Below, one piece after another: positions 15,257-22,271 of a stretch of 48,369 nucleotides of DNA. A program made the position numbers and the translations under genes. Numbering within the stretch: the stretch's first letter is position 1; each line of letters starts with the position of its first letter. The stretch comes from Oscillospiraceae bacterium UBA6370 (GTDB lineage: Bacteria; Bacillota; Clostridia; Oscillospirales; Oscillospiraceae), in the NCBI GenBank assembly GCA_002437735.1, contig DJRC01000081.1, forward strand, positions 1 to 48,369, given 5' to 3'. The notes below the pieces were generated by a model. It saw only the letters and a list, made by a program, of their open reading frames with translations. It was not told the DNA's origin and ran no database searches.

Positions 15257-15785
15257 ACGCCTGATAGAGAAGCTGATGAAGACCAAGGCTCTCGCCGAGC
15301 GCGGCGTCGGAGGAGAGCGCGAGAACGCCGAGCGCATCCTCACGGCCATGCTCCAGAAGTACAGTATCAGCCTCGATGACCTGGAGAGCGAAGAGGAAAC
15401 GACCCACTGGCTCACCTTCAAGACGGACCTGGAGCGCCGCCTCCTCCATCAGCTCGCCTACAAATACTGCGGCAGCGGCCACGCTTACGGCTGCATCGGC
15501 AAGTACACCAACCGGCCCAGGAAGAAGGTCGGCATCGACTGCACCAACGCCATCTACATCGAAATCGAGGCCGACTTCGATATGTACCGCCGGGCACTGG
15601 AAGAAGACCTCGAAATCTTCTACTCCGCCTTTATAGCGAAGAACAACATATACCCGCCCCCGGAGCTGGCCGGAGACCTGGATGACGACGGCGACGTGGA
15701 CTATGAGCGCCAGATGAAGGTGGCGGCCATGGCCAAGGGCATCGAGCGCAGGACGCGCAACAAAGCCCTCCCATCAGGGGAATAA
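15243..15785 (+). CDS. DUF2786-type phage protein
   Basis: 180 aa. The N-terminal ~50 residues (ERLIEKLMKTKALAERGVGG, then NAERILTAMLQKYSISLDDL) match the DUF2786 helical repeat seen in many phage and mobile-element proteins. The middle (HQLAYKYCGSGHAYGC, then IEIEADFDMYRRALEE) is typical of its C-terminal half, which in relatives contains a metallopeptidase-like core, but no intact HExxH is visible here. Function unknown. It is followed by a repeat-rich gap. Confidence 0.7.
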   Translation: MTERERLIEKLMKTKALAERGVGGERENAERILTAMLQKYSISLDDLESEEETTHWLTFKTDLERRLLHQLAYKYCGSGHAYGCIGKYTNRPRKKVGIDCTNAIYIEIEADFDMYRRALEEDLEIFYSAFIAKNNIYPPPELAGDLDDDGDVDYERQMKVAAMAKGIERRTRNKALPSGE

Positions 15786-15790
15786 AAGCG

Positions 15791-15910
15791 AAGCACCGGT
15801 CAAGCACTGTACTTGCACCAGACAAGCACCGTACTCGCACAGTACAAGCCCAGCCCATTACCCATTACTATTAACCCATTACCCATTACTGGAACCCGTA
15901 GTTATCCACA
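15791..15910. repeat. Repeat-rich intergenic segment with DnaA-box-like site
   Basis: Two families of direct repeats lie in this 147-base gap. A 17-mer, AAGCACTGTACTTGCAC (15802-15818), recurs with two changes at 15824-15840 (period 22). The 16-mer CCCATTACCCATTACT occurs exactly at 15854-15869 and 15875-15890 (period 21). A perfect DnaA-box word, TTATCCACA, lies at 15902-15910. The segment is AT-richer than its flanks. It may be an operator array or a replication/partition iteron site; the ADP-ribosylglycohydrolase gene starts 22 bases later. Confidence 0.6.
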
Positions 15911-15932
15911 GCGCGGGAGGAAGGAGCCGAAA

Positions 15933-16928
15933 ATGAGCATTGAGATTTTGAGAGACCATATCGCCGGCGCCCTCTACGGCGTGGCCGTAGGCGACGCCAT
16001 GGGCGGCCCGGTAGAGTTTATGACGCGGGGCCAGATCGTCGCGAAATACGGCGGCCCCGTCGACCGCATGGTCGGCGGCGGCTGGCTCGGTCTTGTCCCC
16101 GGAGAGACCACAGACGACACCGCGATGACCCTGGCCGTTGCCGAGGGCATCATGGCGAACCCGGACGACCCGGCCCAGGAAATCGGCCGTCGCTTCATTT
16201 CCTGGGCCAATAGCCGCCCGAAGGACATCGGCGCGACCTGTGCAAGCTCCATCGCCATCGCCAAGAACTGCGCGGCGAAGGAACGCCGCACCATCCCCGA
16301 CTTCATCATGTGGACCTTTGCGGCCCACCTGACCGCAGAGCACAATGGAGACCGCAGCGGAGGGAACGGTGCCCTCATGCGCTGCATCTACCCGGCGCTC
16401 TACTACACGGACCGACTGCGGGCCGTCAGAGAGGCCGTCAACCAGGGCCGCATGACCCACAAAAGCGCGGACAGCGATGACGCTTGCCTATTCTACGCCG
16501 ATGTGGTACACTACCTCGTAAGACACGCCGCAGGGAGCGACGACGCAAAGGCCCTGCGGGAATCAGCGGCCGGCGGCCTCCTGGTGAGCCACATTTGCAA
16601 TATGGCCTCCGGGACCCCGTACAAAATTAAGGACCTCCCGGACACGCCGGAAGGACTGCGGCCGTCCGGCTACTGCGTAGACAGCCTGAAATGCGCCATG
16701 TACGCCTGGGCGCACACGACCAACTTCAAGGCCGCGCTCGTCACGGCCGTCAACCTTGGAGGGGACGCGGACACCATAGGAGCCATCTGCGGCGGCCTGT
16801 GCGGCGCTGTGTACGGTTACAACGACATCCCGGCCGAATGGATAGCCTACCTATCCGAGGCCGACAGAGAGCGCCTGAACGCGGCTGTCGCGGCCGCGGT
16901 GGAAAACTGGAAGGAGGCAAAAATCTGA
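15933..16928 (+). CDS. ADP-ribosylglycohydrolase (DraG/ARH family)
   Basis: 331 aa. It removes ADP-ribose from modified proteins or nucleic acids using two Mg ions. The metal-binding signatures are in place: GVAVGDAMGGPVEF near residues 16-29, TTDDTAM at 59-65, and GGDADTIGAICGGLCGA near the C-terminus. Ribosome site GGAAGGAG. On a phage it may undo host ADP-ribosylation defences (for example DarT-like toxins) or reset host enzymes; this role is inferred. The next gene starts inside its stop codon, so the two are coupled. Confidence 0.9.
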   Translation: MSIEILRDHIAGALYGVAVGDAMGGPVEFMTRGQIVAKYGGPVDRMVGGGWLGLVPGETTDDTAMTLAVAEGIMANPDDPAQEIGRRFISWANSRPKDIGATCASSIAIAKNCAAKERRTIPDFIMWTFAAHLTAEHNGDRSGGNGALMRCIYPALYYTDRLRAVREAVNQGRMTHKSADSDDACLFYADVVHYLVRHAAGSDDAKALRESAAGGLLVSHICNMASGTPYKIKDLPDTPEGLRPSGYCVDSLKCAMYAWAHTTNFKAALVTAVNLGGDADTIGAICGGLCGAVYGYNDIPAEWIAYLSEADRERLNAAVAAAVENWKEAKI

Positions 16929-17242
16929 TGGCAGGACACGGAAGACCGATGAAGGGCAAAAGCCGGAGAATACCCCTGACCGTGAACGCCCCCCTCGCCC
17001 TGGTGGATGCCATCGACGAATACGTCGCCGAGCGCGACGCGATGGAGGACGGGTCCTATTCTCGCTCCGACTTCTACACCGAGGCCGCCATCGCCTTCCT
17101 TCAGGCCAAGGGCAAGAGCTACGCCGACGAAGAGGTCCACCTGCGACGTTGCAAAACCGTTGCAGAAAACGACGCGGAGAAAGAGGACGGAGAGAATAGA
17201 GAGAAACACCGCGAAGAAGGCGGCGAAAAAGAGCCGATGTGA
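16928..17242 (+). CDS. Small basic/acidic protein, possible ribbon-helix-helix
   Basis: 104 aa. The first ~65 residues (SRRIPLTVNAPLALVDAIDE, then SRSDFYTEAAIAFLQ) follow the strand-helix-helix pattern of ribbon-helix-helix DNA-binding proteins. The C-terminal ~40 residues are a highly charged Glu/Lys tail. Its start overlaps the ADP-ribosylglycohydrolase stop (TGATG), so it could regulate that gene or form a pair with it. It is the last phage gene before a terminator. Confidence 0.6.
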   Translation: MAGHGRPMKGKSRRIPLTVNAPLALVDAIDEYVAERDAMEDGSYSRSDFYTEAAIAFLQAKGKSYADEEVHLRRCKTVAENDAEKEDGENREKHREEGGEKEPM

Positions 17243-17311
17243 CGTGATGTGAAACATCGGTAAACGAGCTGGAGTGACCGCTCGCTCAGTTGATTTGTCG
17301 ATTTAACATTT

Positions 17312-17341
17312 CAAAGCCCCCGGCTGCGGTCGGGGGCTTTG
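17312..17341. terminator. Terminator at the right end of the prophage
   Basis: An 11-bp inverted repeat, CAAAGCCCCCG and CGGGGGCTTTG, with an 8-base loop, closes the phage transcription unit. The following ~60 bases are strongly AT-rich and lead into the host promoter at 17.4 kb. Confidence 0.8.
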
Positions 17342-17380
17342 CCTATATCCGTGTGATGATTTTATGATAATCGTATATAA

Positions 17381-17399
17381 TTTATCGTATTACGATAAA
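17381..17399. promoter_or_regulatory. Palindromic operator upstream of DUF2975 gene
   Basis: A perfect 9-bp inverted repeat with one central base, TTTATCGTA-T-TACGATAAA, ends 6 bases before the -35 box. It probably binds a dimeric regulator, plausibly the XRE protein encoded as the second gene of the same operon. A degenerate half-like copy (ATGATAATCGTA) lies just upstream. Confidence 0.65.
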
Positions 17400-17405
17400 A
17401 ATATA

Positions 17406-17434
17406 TTGACAAACGAAAAGTCATGCGATATACT
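17406..17434 (+). promoter_or_regulatory. Strong sigma-A promoter
   Basis: TTGACA at 17406-17411, 17-base spacer, TATACT at 17429-17434. The transcript would begin near 17441, just before the TTGAGGAGG ribosome site of the DUF2975 gene. Confidence 0.85.
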
Positions 17435-17467
17435 CTCCTCATCAAGCATCTTGAGGAGGTCAGAAAA

Positions 17468-18028
17468 ATGAAGTGGAACCGTTGGATCGTCAAGGCAGCC
17501 AAGATCATCACAAAATTTACAGAGCTCGGCTATTGGATGACAGCCGCTCTCATGCTCACAGCCGGAATATACTCGTTTGTGGACCGCACATTTCTTGCGG
17601 ACGCTCTGGCCGGATCGATCCGTACCGGCCGTATGGATCTCAGTGTCCTCGGCTTTGAGTTCAGCGTTCCGACCGCGAACGGCATTGATATGCGGGCAAT
17701 GCTCCTGTTCTTTGCCGCAGCCGTTGTACTCCCTTCCCTCATGGCGATGATCTTCCGCAATCTCTACCTTATCATCAAAAGGTCGGAGGGCAACACGGTC
17801 TTTCAGTCGGATAATATCCGTATGCTCCGCGAGATCGGCATTTTCGCCATCTCCATTCCGCTCATTGGGCTTACGCTGAGCACCGTGTGCCGTCTGATCT
17901 TCGGCACCGATAGCGTCGAAACGAGCGTTCGGCTCTACGGCTTCTCCATGGGTCTTGTGATCCTCTGCCTGACGCAGTTCTTTGCGCGCGGCGTGGAGCT
18001 GGAACAAGATGTGGAAGGGCTTGTGTAA
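17468..18028 (+). CDS. DUF2975 membrane protein
   Basis: 186 aa from the ATG at 17468, chosen because TTGAGGAGG lies 7 bases upstream; an earlier in-frame ATG at 17423 falls inside the -10 box. It has four hydrophobic helices (about 10-30, 60-85, 110-135 and 145-165), the layout of DUF2975 proteins, with a conserved NLYLIIKRSEGNTVFQSDNI loop. DUF2975 genes are nearly always followed by a small XRE regulator, as here. The role is unknown; a membrane sensor controlling that regulator is plausible. Confidence 0.85.
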   Translation: MKWNRWIVKAAKIITKFTELGYWMTAALMLTAGIYSFVDRTFLADALAGSIRTGRMDLSVLGFEFSVPTANGIDMRAMLLFFAAAVVLPSLMAMIFRNLYLIIKRSEGNTVFQSDNIRMLREIGIFAISIPLIGLTLSTVCRLIFGTDSVETSVRLYGFSMGLVILCLTQFFARGVELEQDVEGLV

Positions 18029-18247
18029 ATGGGAAAGATCATTCTGAGACTGGACCGCATGATGGTCGAGCGAAAAATGTCGCTGAACGAGCTGGCGGAG
18101 CACGTCGGCATCTCCAACGTGAACCTGTCCAAGATCAAGAACAATAAGGTGACGGCGATCCGCTTCTCCACGCTCGCTGCGATCTGCGAGGCGCTTAACT
18201 GCGATGCCGGCGATATTCTTGAATACCGGGAAGATGACAAAGCCTGA
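18029..18247 (+). CDS. Small XRE/Cro-type DNA-binding regulator
   Basis: 72 aa. It is a complete helix-turn-helix domain: MSLNELAEHVGISNVNLSKI, then NKVTAIRFSTLAAICEALNCDAGDILEY, the Cro/YozG pattern found beside DUF2975. It begins immediately after the DUF2975 stop, so the two are one operon. It probably binds the palindrome at 17381-17399, giving autoregulation. A strong terminator follows. Confidence 0.9.
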   Translation: MGKIILRLDRMMVERKMSLNELAEHVGISNVNLSKIKNNKVTAIRFSTLAAICEALNCDAGDILEYREDDKA

Positions 18248-18253
18248 ATGAGA

Positions 18254-18280
18254 AATCGGAAAGCCGACGGCTTTCCGATT
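18254..18280. terminator. Terminator of the DUF2975/XRE operon
   Basis: A perfect 12-bp stem, AATCGGAAAGCC and GGCTTTCCGATT, with a 3-base loop, followed by TTCCCCC. The next promoter begins 8 bases later. Confidence 0.8.
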
Positions 18281-18287
18281 TTCCCCC

Positions 18288-18342
18288 TTGACAATATCGA
18301 TATTCGATAGTATACTCTGCTCAAGAATATCGAATATCGATA
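18288..18342 (+). promoter_or_regulatory. PadR promoter with paired operator arms
   Basis: TTGACA at 18288-18293, 17-base spacer, TATACT at 18311-18316. The 15-mer TATCGATATTCGATA fills the spacer (18295-18309), and its exact reverse complement lies at 18328-18342, just past the expected start site. PadR proteins bind such palindromes, so this is very likely an autoregulatory operator that blocks the promoter. Confidence 0.85.
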
Positions 18343-18357
18343 AAAGGAGGCGGCGCG

Positions 18358-18714
18358 ATGGCACGCGAAAAATTTCAGACACTCACCGAGCAGATGTTTT
18401 ACGTCCTCCTCTGTCTGCGCGAGGAATGCTGCGGCATGGACCTGATGGAGCGCATCCGCCTGCTCACGAGCGGCCGCGTGAGCGTCGGCCCCGGCACGCT
18501 CTACAATCTTTTAGAGCAGTTCGCCGCCGAGGGCTACATCATCGAGACCAAATGCGAGGGCCGCCGCCGCAGCTACGTTCTCACCGAAAAGGGCGAGGAG
18601 CGGCTGCACGGCGAGATGGACCGCCTGACGGCGCAGATGAACGATTACCAGCGACTTTTGAAGGGAGGCGACAAGCCATGCGAACTGACCGATGGAACAA
18701 GAAGCGAGAACTGA
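18358..18714 (+). CDS. PadR family transcriptional regulator
   Basis: 118 aa winged-helix repressor. It has the PadR core: an N-terminal helix, CGMDLMERIRLLTSGRVSVG, PGTLYNLLEQFAAEGYI and the wing GRRRSYVLTEKGEERL, then a dimerisation helix. AAAGGAGG precedes the start. It overlaps the DUF2812 gene by 37 bases, the usual PadR/DUF2812 operon in Clostridia, where loss of repression turns on the membrane protein. It should bind the 15-bp inverted arms at 18295-18342. Confidence 0.92.
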   Translation: MAREKFQTLTEQMFYVLLCLREECCGMDLMERIRLLTSGRVSVGPGTLYNLLEQFAAEGYIIETKCEGRRRSYVLTEKGEERLHGEMDRLTAQMNDYQRLLKGGDKPCELTDGTRSEN

Positions 18715-20120
18715 ACCTCTACGCCTTCTACGACCACACGGGACTCGAGCGGCACCTAGAGAAAATGGCCGCCAACGGCTGGATGCTCGAATCCGTCGGC
18801 ACCTACGCCCTGCGCTACCGCCGCTGCGAGCCGAAAAGGTTCCGCTTCGCGGTGGTCTACTATCCCAAGTCCGACAGCTTTTGTCCCGACGAGCCAAACC
18901 ACGAGAACCTGACCTTCTGGGACTACTGCGCCGGCGCGGGCTGGCAGATCGTCACGCAGCGCGGCGACACGCACATTTTCTGCAACGAGGACCTTGACGC
19001 CGTGCCCATTGAGACCGAGGCCGTCGTGCAGGTCGAAACGATGGAGCGCGCCAAGAAGGGCTATGTGCGCAGCAACACGATCACGGTCGCCTGTATGCTG
19101 CCGACGATGCTCTATCTTTGGGTGTCGCAGCTCAGGCGCGATCCGGTCGCCTTCCTCGCGGACGGCTACGACCTCACCATGATGCTGATGGTCCTCGTCA
19201 TGATCCTCCTCTTCGGCGTCGAGCTGCTCGGCTACCGGCTCTGGCTGCGCAGGGCGAAGCGCAACGCCCGCGAGCTGGGCATCTTCACGCCCACCCACTC
19301 GAGCCGCTGGCTGAGCTTCCTGCGCTCGATCTGGATCTTTGTTTTCTGGGCGCTCATGGTCATCCCCCTGCTTTTCCGCAGCGCCGGCCTGTGCATCGTT
19401 CTCGTCTCCACCGGCGCTGTACTCGTCCCCATCGGCGGAGCAGTGCTCGTCGGCAAGCAGGTACGGAAAAGGAACGTACCGCCGAAAAAACGCAGGCTCA
19501 TCTTAGCGTTTACGGTTCTCTGCTCCGCCTTGGTATCCGTCATGCTGATGATCGGCGTCATGACCTACGGTATGTCAAGCGGCTGGTTTGACGACGTGCC
19601 GAAAAACGCGGAGGAATACACCTACTCCTACACCGTCGGCGGCAGCCCGCAGGTCGGCTACCTCTACCATGACACGCTCCCGCTCTATGTGCAGGACCTG
19701 ACCGACACCGATTACGACCGCTATTCCTGCGAGGCCCTCGAGCGCGGAAGCTCCGTCTTCGTCCGGCAGGTCGAATACCGTCAGGAGCTTCCCTACGACG
19801 TGCGCTGGACCGAAAAACATGACCCGCCGCTGCCGGAGCTGTCCTACACCGTCATCGACGTGAAGCTTTCCCCGCTCTTTGACTTCTGTCTCCAAAGCAC
19901 GCTGCGCGCAGAAGAGCGCTATGGCAGCGAATACCGCGAGACCGATCCCGCGCCGTGGGGCGTTGACCGAGTCTGGCAGCTCTGGGAGGTTGGAAATAAC
20001 GCACCCCTCAACACCTGGCTGCTCGTCTGCGGCAGCCGCATTGTGGAGTTCAAGCCACGCGACTTTTCACCCGATGCCGCGCAAATGGCTGTGATCGGTG
20101 AAAAGCTCGGCAAAGGATGA
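18678..20120 (+). CDS. DUF2812 membrane protein
   Basis: 480 aa from the ATG at 18678 (AAGGGAGG upstream). The N-terminal ~125 residues are the cytoplasmic DUF2812 domain (LERHLEKMAANGWMLESVG, then FRFAVVYYP and AGWQIVTQRGDTHIFCNE). Membrane helices follow at about 138-155, 170-192, 213-232, 236-258 and 275-298. The C-terminal ~180 residues are soluble and probably outside. The partner of the PadR gene it overlaps; the ligand is unknown. A terminator follows directly. Confidence 0.88.
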   Translation: MRTDRWNKKRELNLYAFYDHTGLERHLEKMAANGWMLESVGTYALRYRRCEPKRFRFAVVYYPKSDSFCPDEPNHENLTFWDYCAGAGWQIVTQRGDTHIFCNEDLDAVPIETEAVVQVETMERAKKGYVRSNTITVACMLPTMLYLWVSQLRRDPVAFLADGYDLTMMLMVLVMILLFGVELLGYRLWLRRAKRNARELGIFTPTHSSRWLSFLRSIWIFVFWALMVIPLLFRSAGLCIVLVSTGAVLVPIGGAVLVGKQVRKRNVPPKKRRLILAFTVLCSALVSVMLMIGVMTYGMSSGWFDDVPKNAEEYTYSYTVGGSPQVGYLYHDTLPLYVQDLTDTDYDRYSCEALERGSSVFVRQVEYRQELPYDVRWTEKHDPPLPELSYTVIDVKLSPLFDFCLQSTLRAEERYGSEYRETDPAPWGVDRVWQLWEVGNNAPLNTWLLVCGSRIVEFKPRDFSPDAAQMAVIGEKLGKG

Positions 20121-20121
20121 A

Positions 20122-20153
20122 AAAGCTGAGGCGGCATGAGCCGCCTCAGCTTT
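20122..20153. terminator. Bidirectional terminator
   Basis: A perfect 14-bp stem, AAAGCTGAGGCGGC and GCCGCCTCAGCTTT, with a 4-base ATGA loop, lies between the convergent DUF2812 (+) and DUF2461 (-) genes and can serve both. Confidence 0.85.
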
Positions 20154-20156
20154 CAT

Positions 20157-20828
20157 TTACCTATTCGGCTCCATGTCGCCGGAGAGTGTGTCAAGGTATT
20201 GGTAGTACGGCATCAGGAAGCGGAAGCCGTCGAGCACCTCGTCCTTGAGCCGCGGCGTGAAGAGCACGCCCTCGGGGTTATCGTCATAGCCGATGGCAAT
20301 GTTTTTGCGGTTGTACCACAGGTTCAGCAGCCTGCCCGCATCGCCCTTCGGCCGCTTGAATTCCTCGCCGGAGAGCACAAATTTTGATTTGTTCAGCCGC
20401 CGCGCCAGCCTTTCAAGCGGCTTAGGATCGTTCTCGATCCGCGCGCGGAGCTTTGCCATCGTCGCCGCCCCCGCGTCCCAATAGCCGCAGCCGTAGCTGA
20501 AATAGTTCGGCGCAAGCTCAAAATAGAGCGCGGGCACGCTCTCAAAGCGCTCGTGCGGCCGCTCGATGGTGAACCACAGATGCTCCTTGTACGGCCCGCG
20601 TCCGTGCAGCCGCCGCGCGTCGCGGTAGATGCGGCAGACGTGCAGCCGCCAGTCCTGCCTGGGATAGTCCTCCGCCAGCGCGGAAAAGACCTCCTTCCCC
20701 AGTTCACGCATGGGAACGTCCACATAGTCCGTAAACTCCTGCTTGTGCGCCAGGAACCAGCCCCGCTCGTTATTCAGGCTGATGCCCCAGAGGAAGTCGA
20801 TGGCGTTTTGCGAAAAGCCCTGAAACAT
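20157..20828 (-). CDS. DUF2461 family protein
   Basis: 223 aa. It matches the DUF2461/TIGR02453 family: MFQGFSQNAIDFLWGISLNN, WFLAHKQEFTDYV, then RIYRDARRLHGRGPYKEHLW and a later FSYGCGYWDAGAATMAKLR. The biochemical function of this family is unknown. Single-gene unit with its own promoter (TTTACG-17-TAAACT) and convergent with the DUF2812 gene. Confidence 0.9.
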   Translation of the reverse strand: MFQGFSQNAIDFLWGISLNNERGWFLAHKQEFTDYVDVPMRELGKEVFSALAEDYPRQDWRLHVCRIYRDARRLHGRGPYKEHLWFTIERPHERFESVPALYFELAPNYFSYGCGYWDAGAATMAKLRARIENDPKPLERLARRLNKSKFVLSGEEFKRPKGDAGRLLNLWYNRKNIAIGYDDNPEGVLFTPRLKDEVLDGFRFLMPYYQYLDTLSGDMEPNR

Positions 20829-20858
20829 AGAAATGACCTCTTTGCTTTTGTTTTCGTC

Positions 20859-20887
20859 AGTTTATCAGCTTTTCCGCGCCGCGTAAA
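20859..20887 (-). promoter_or_regulatory. Promoter of the DUF2461 gene
   Basis: On the - strand, TTTACG (20887-20882), a 17-base spacer, then TAAACT (20864-20859). A GAGGTC site and the start codon follow within 35 bases. Confidence 0.65.
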
Positions 20888-20911
20888 GTGACAAATGCAA
20901 CCACAAAAGAA

Positions 20912-20940
20912 AAAACGCAGCCTAAGCTGCGCTTTCTCTT
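20912..20940 (-). terminator. gapA terminator
   Basis: On the - strand, CGCAGC-TTAG-GCTGCG flanked by AAAG on one side and a run of T on the other (TTTTTTCTTTTG). It lies 52 bases after the gapA stop. Confidence 0.75.
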
Positions 20941-20992
20941 TCTACAACGAACGAGAGGAGGAAACTCTCAGAAGTTGGCTTATTGTCCGCTC

Positions 20993-22015
20993 TTACTTGG
21001 CGGAGTGACCGTGATCGACCTCATACATGTGCTCGATCAGCTCGAGGACCTTGTTGGAGTAGCCGATCTCGTTATCGTACCAGCTGACGACCTTGACGAA
21101 GGTATCGGTCAAGGCGATGCCGGCGGTGGCGTCGAAGATGGAGGTGCGGGAATCGCCGAGGAAGTCGGAGGAAACGACGGCCTCGTCGGTGTAGCCAAGG
21201 ATACCCTTCAGCTCGCCCTCGCTGGCCTTCTTCATGGCAACGCAGATCTCATCGTAGGTGGTGGGCTTCTCGAGGTTGACGGTCAGGTCAACGACGGAGA
21301 CATCCAGCGTCGGAACGCGCATGGACATACCGGTCAGCTTGCCGTTGAGCTCGGGAATGACCTTGCCGACCGCACGGGCTGCGCCGGTGGAGCTGGGGAT
21401 GATATTCGCGGTAGCCGCGCGGCCGCCGCGCCAATCCTTGAGAGAGGGACCGTCCACCGTCTCCTGTGTGGCGGTGACCGAGTGGATGGTCGTCATCAAG
21501 CCGTCCTTGATGCCGAAGTTCTCATGCAGGACCTTGGCAATAGGGGCAAGGCAGTTGGTGGTGCAGCTCGCGTTGGAGACGAACTGCATATCGCTGGTAT
21601 AGCTCTTATGATTCACGCCCATGACGAACATCGGGGTGTCGTCCTTGCTCGGCGCGGACATGATGACCTTCTTTGCGCCGGCGGCGATGTGGCCGGCAGC
21701 CTTTTCCTTCGTCAAGAACAGGCCGGTGGACTCGACGATATACTCCGCGCCGAGCTTGCCCCACTTCAGGTTCGCGGGGTCTCTCTCGCTGAACACGGGA
21801 ATGACCTGGCCGTTGACGACCAGCGCGTTCTCGCGGCTTTCGATGTCAGCCTTGCAGCGGCCGTGCATCGTATCGTACTTGAGCATATAGGCAAGATAAT
21901 CGGCAGGGCATAGATCGTTGATGCCGACCACGTCGATCTCGGGATGCTCGAGGCAGGCACGGAACACCATACGGCCGATACGGCCAAAGCCGTTGATACC
22001 GATCTTAATAGACAT
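20993..22015 (-). CDS. gapA: Glyceraldehyde-3-phosphate dehydrogenase
   Basis: 340 aa from the ATG at 22015 (GGGAG site upstream). It converts glyceraldehyde-3-phosphate, NAD and phosphate to 1,3-bisphosphoglycerate in glycolysis. The N-terminal NAD fold has GINGFGRIGR (6-15) and GIND at 31-34; the catalytic SNASCTTNCLAP has Cys151; His178 is the general base; SWYDNEIGYSNK is near the C-terminus. Asp34 at the NAD position suggests NAD rather than NADP use. Full length; single-gene unit with its own promoter and terminator. Confidence 0.97.
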   Translation of the reverse strand: MSIKIGINGFGRIGRMVFRACLEHPEIDVVGINDLCPADYLAYMLKYDTMHGRCKADIESRENALVVNGQVIPVFSERDPANLKWGKLGAEYIVESTGLFLTKEKAAGHIAAGAKKVIMSAPSKDDTPMFVMGVNHKSYTSDMQFVSNASCTTNCLAPIAKVLHENFGIKDGLMTTIHSVTATQETVDGPSLKDWRGGRAATANIIPSSTGAARAVGKVIPELNGKLTGMSMRVPTLDVSVVDLTVNLEKPTTYDEICVAMKKASEGELKGILGYTDEAVVSSDFLGDSRTSIFDATAGIALTDTFVKVVSWYDNEIGYSNKVLELIEHMYEVDHGHSAK

Positions 22016-22048
22016 AAAATGCGCTCCCTTTCGTTTTACGGAATATAT

Positions 22049-22097
22049 CAAATGTATGGCACATTTGGTATTATAGCATACTCTTTTCCAAATGCAA
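22049..22097 (-). promoter_or_regulatory. gapA promoter with operator over the start site
   Basis: On the - strand, TTGCAT (22097-22092), 16-base spacer, TATAAT (22075-22070). Immediately downstream, covering the expected start site, is the inverted repeat CAAATGT-5-ACATTTG (22049-22067), a likely repressor site, perhaps for a central-glycolysis regulator. Such a regulator is not encoded in the window. Confidence 0.7.
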
Positions 22098-22135
22098 GTC
22101 TTTTTTTCAAAAAATTTTCCTTTACACAAAAGTTC

Positions 22136-22164
22136 TTGTGTTTTCGACAGGAGTTTGGTATTCT
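22136..22164 (+). promoter_or_regulatory. Promoter of the kinase-like gene
   Basis: TTGTGT (22136-22141), 17-base spacer, TATTCT (22159-22164), reading away from gapA. The kinase-like ORF starts ~108 bases downstream. Confidence 0.5.
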
Positions 22165-22271
22165 ACTTATTACCTCACATTGCGCTCATCGCGCTGCGGT
22201 ACTTTTTTCCACACGAAAATCGCGCCGTCCTGCAAAGGATATGAACAGCTTTCCCAAAGGAGGCGCACTTT

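Larger units (their letters stand above)
1..17342. mobile_element. Prophage, right part (contractile-tail, PBSX-like)
   Basis: All genes to 17.24 kb lie on the + strand with tight spacing and phage functions in the order of the Bacillus PBSX xkd/xhl/xly module: baseplate proteins, tail fibres, XkdX, lysin, XhlA-like protein and holin. The left end, head genes and integrase are outside the window. The right limit is set at the terminator at 17.31-17.34 kb, because the next genes (DUF2975/XRE, PadR/DUF2812) are ordinary chromosomal types with their own promoters. The exact attachment site cannot be identified without the left junction. Confidence 0.9.

Noticed and set aside
15854..15890. CRISPR-like short repeats
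   Set aside because: Only two 16-base units separated by 5 bases, with no spacers and no cas genes; better read as a protein-binding array.
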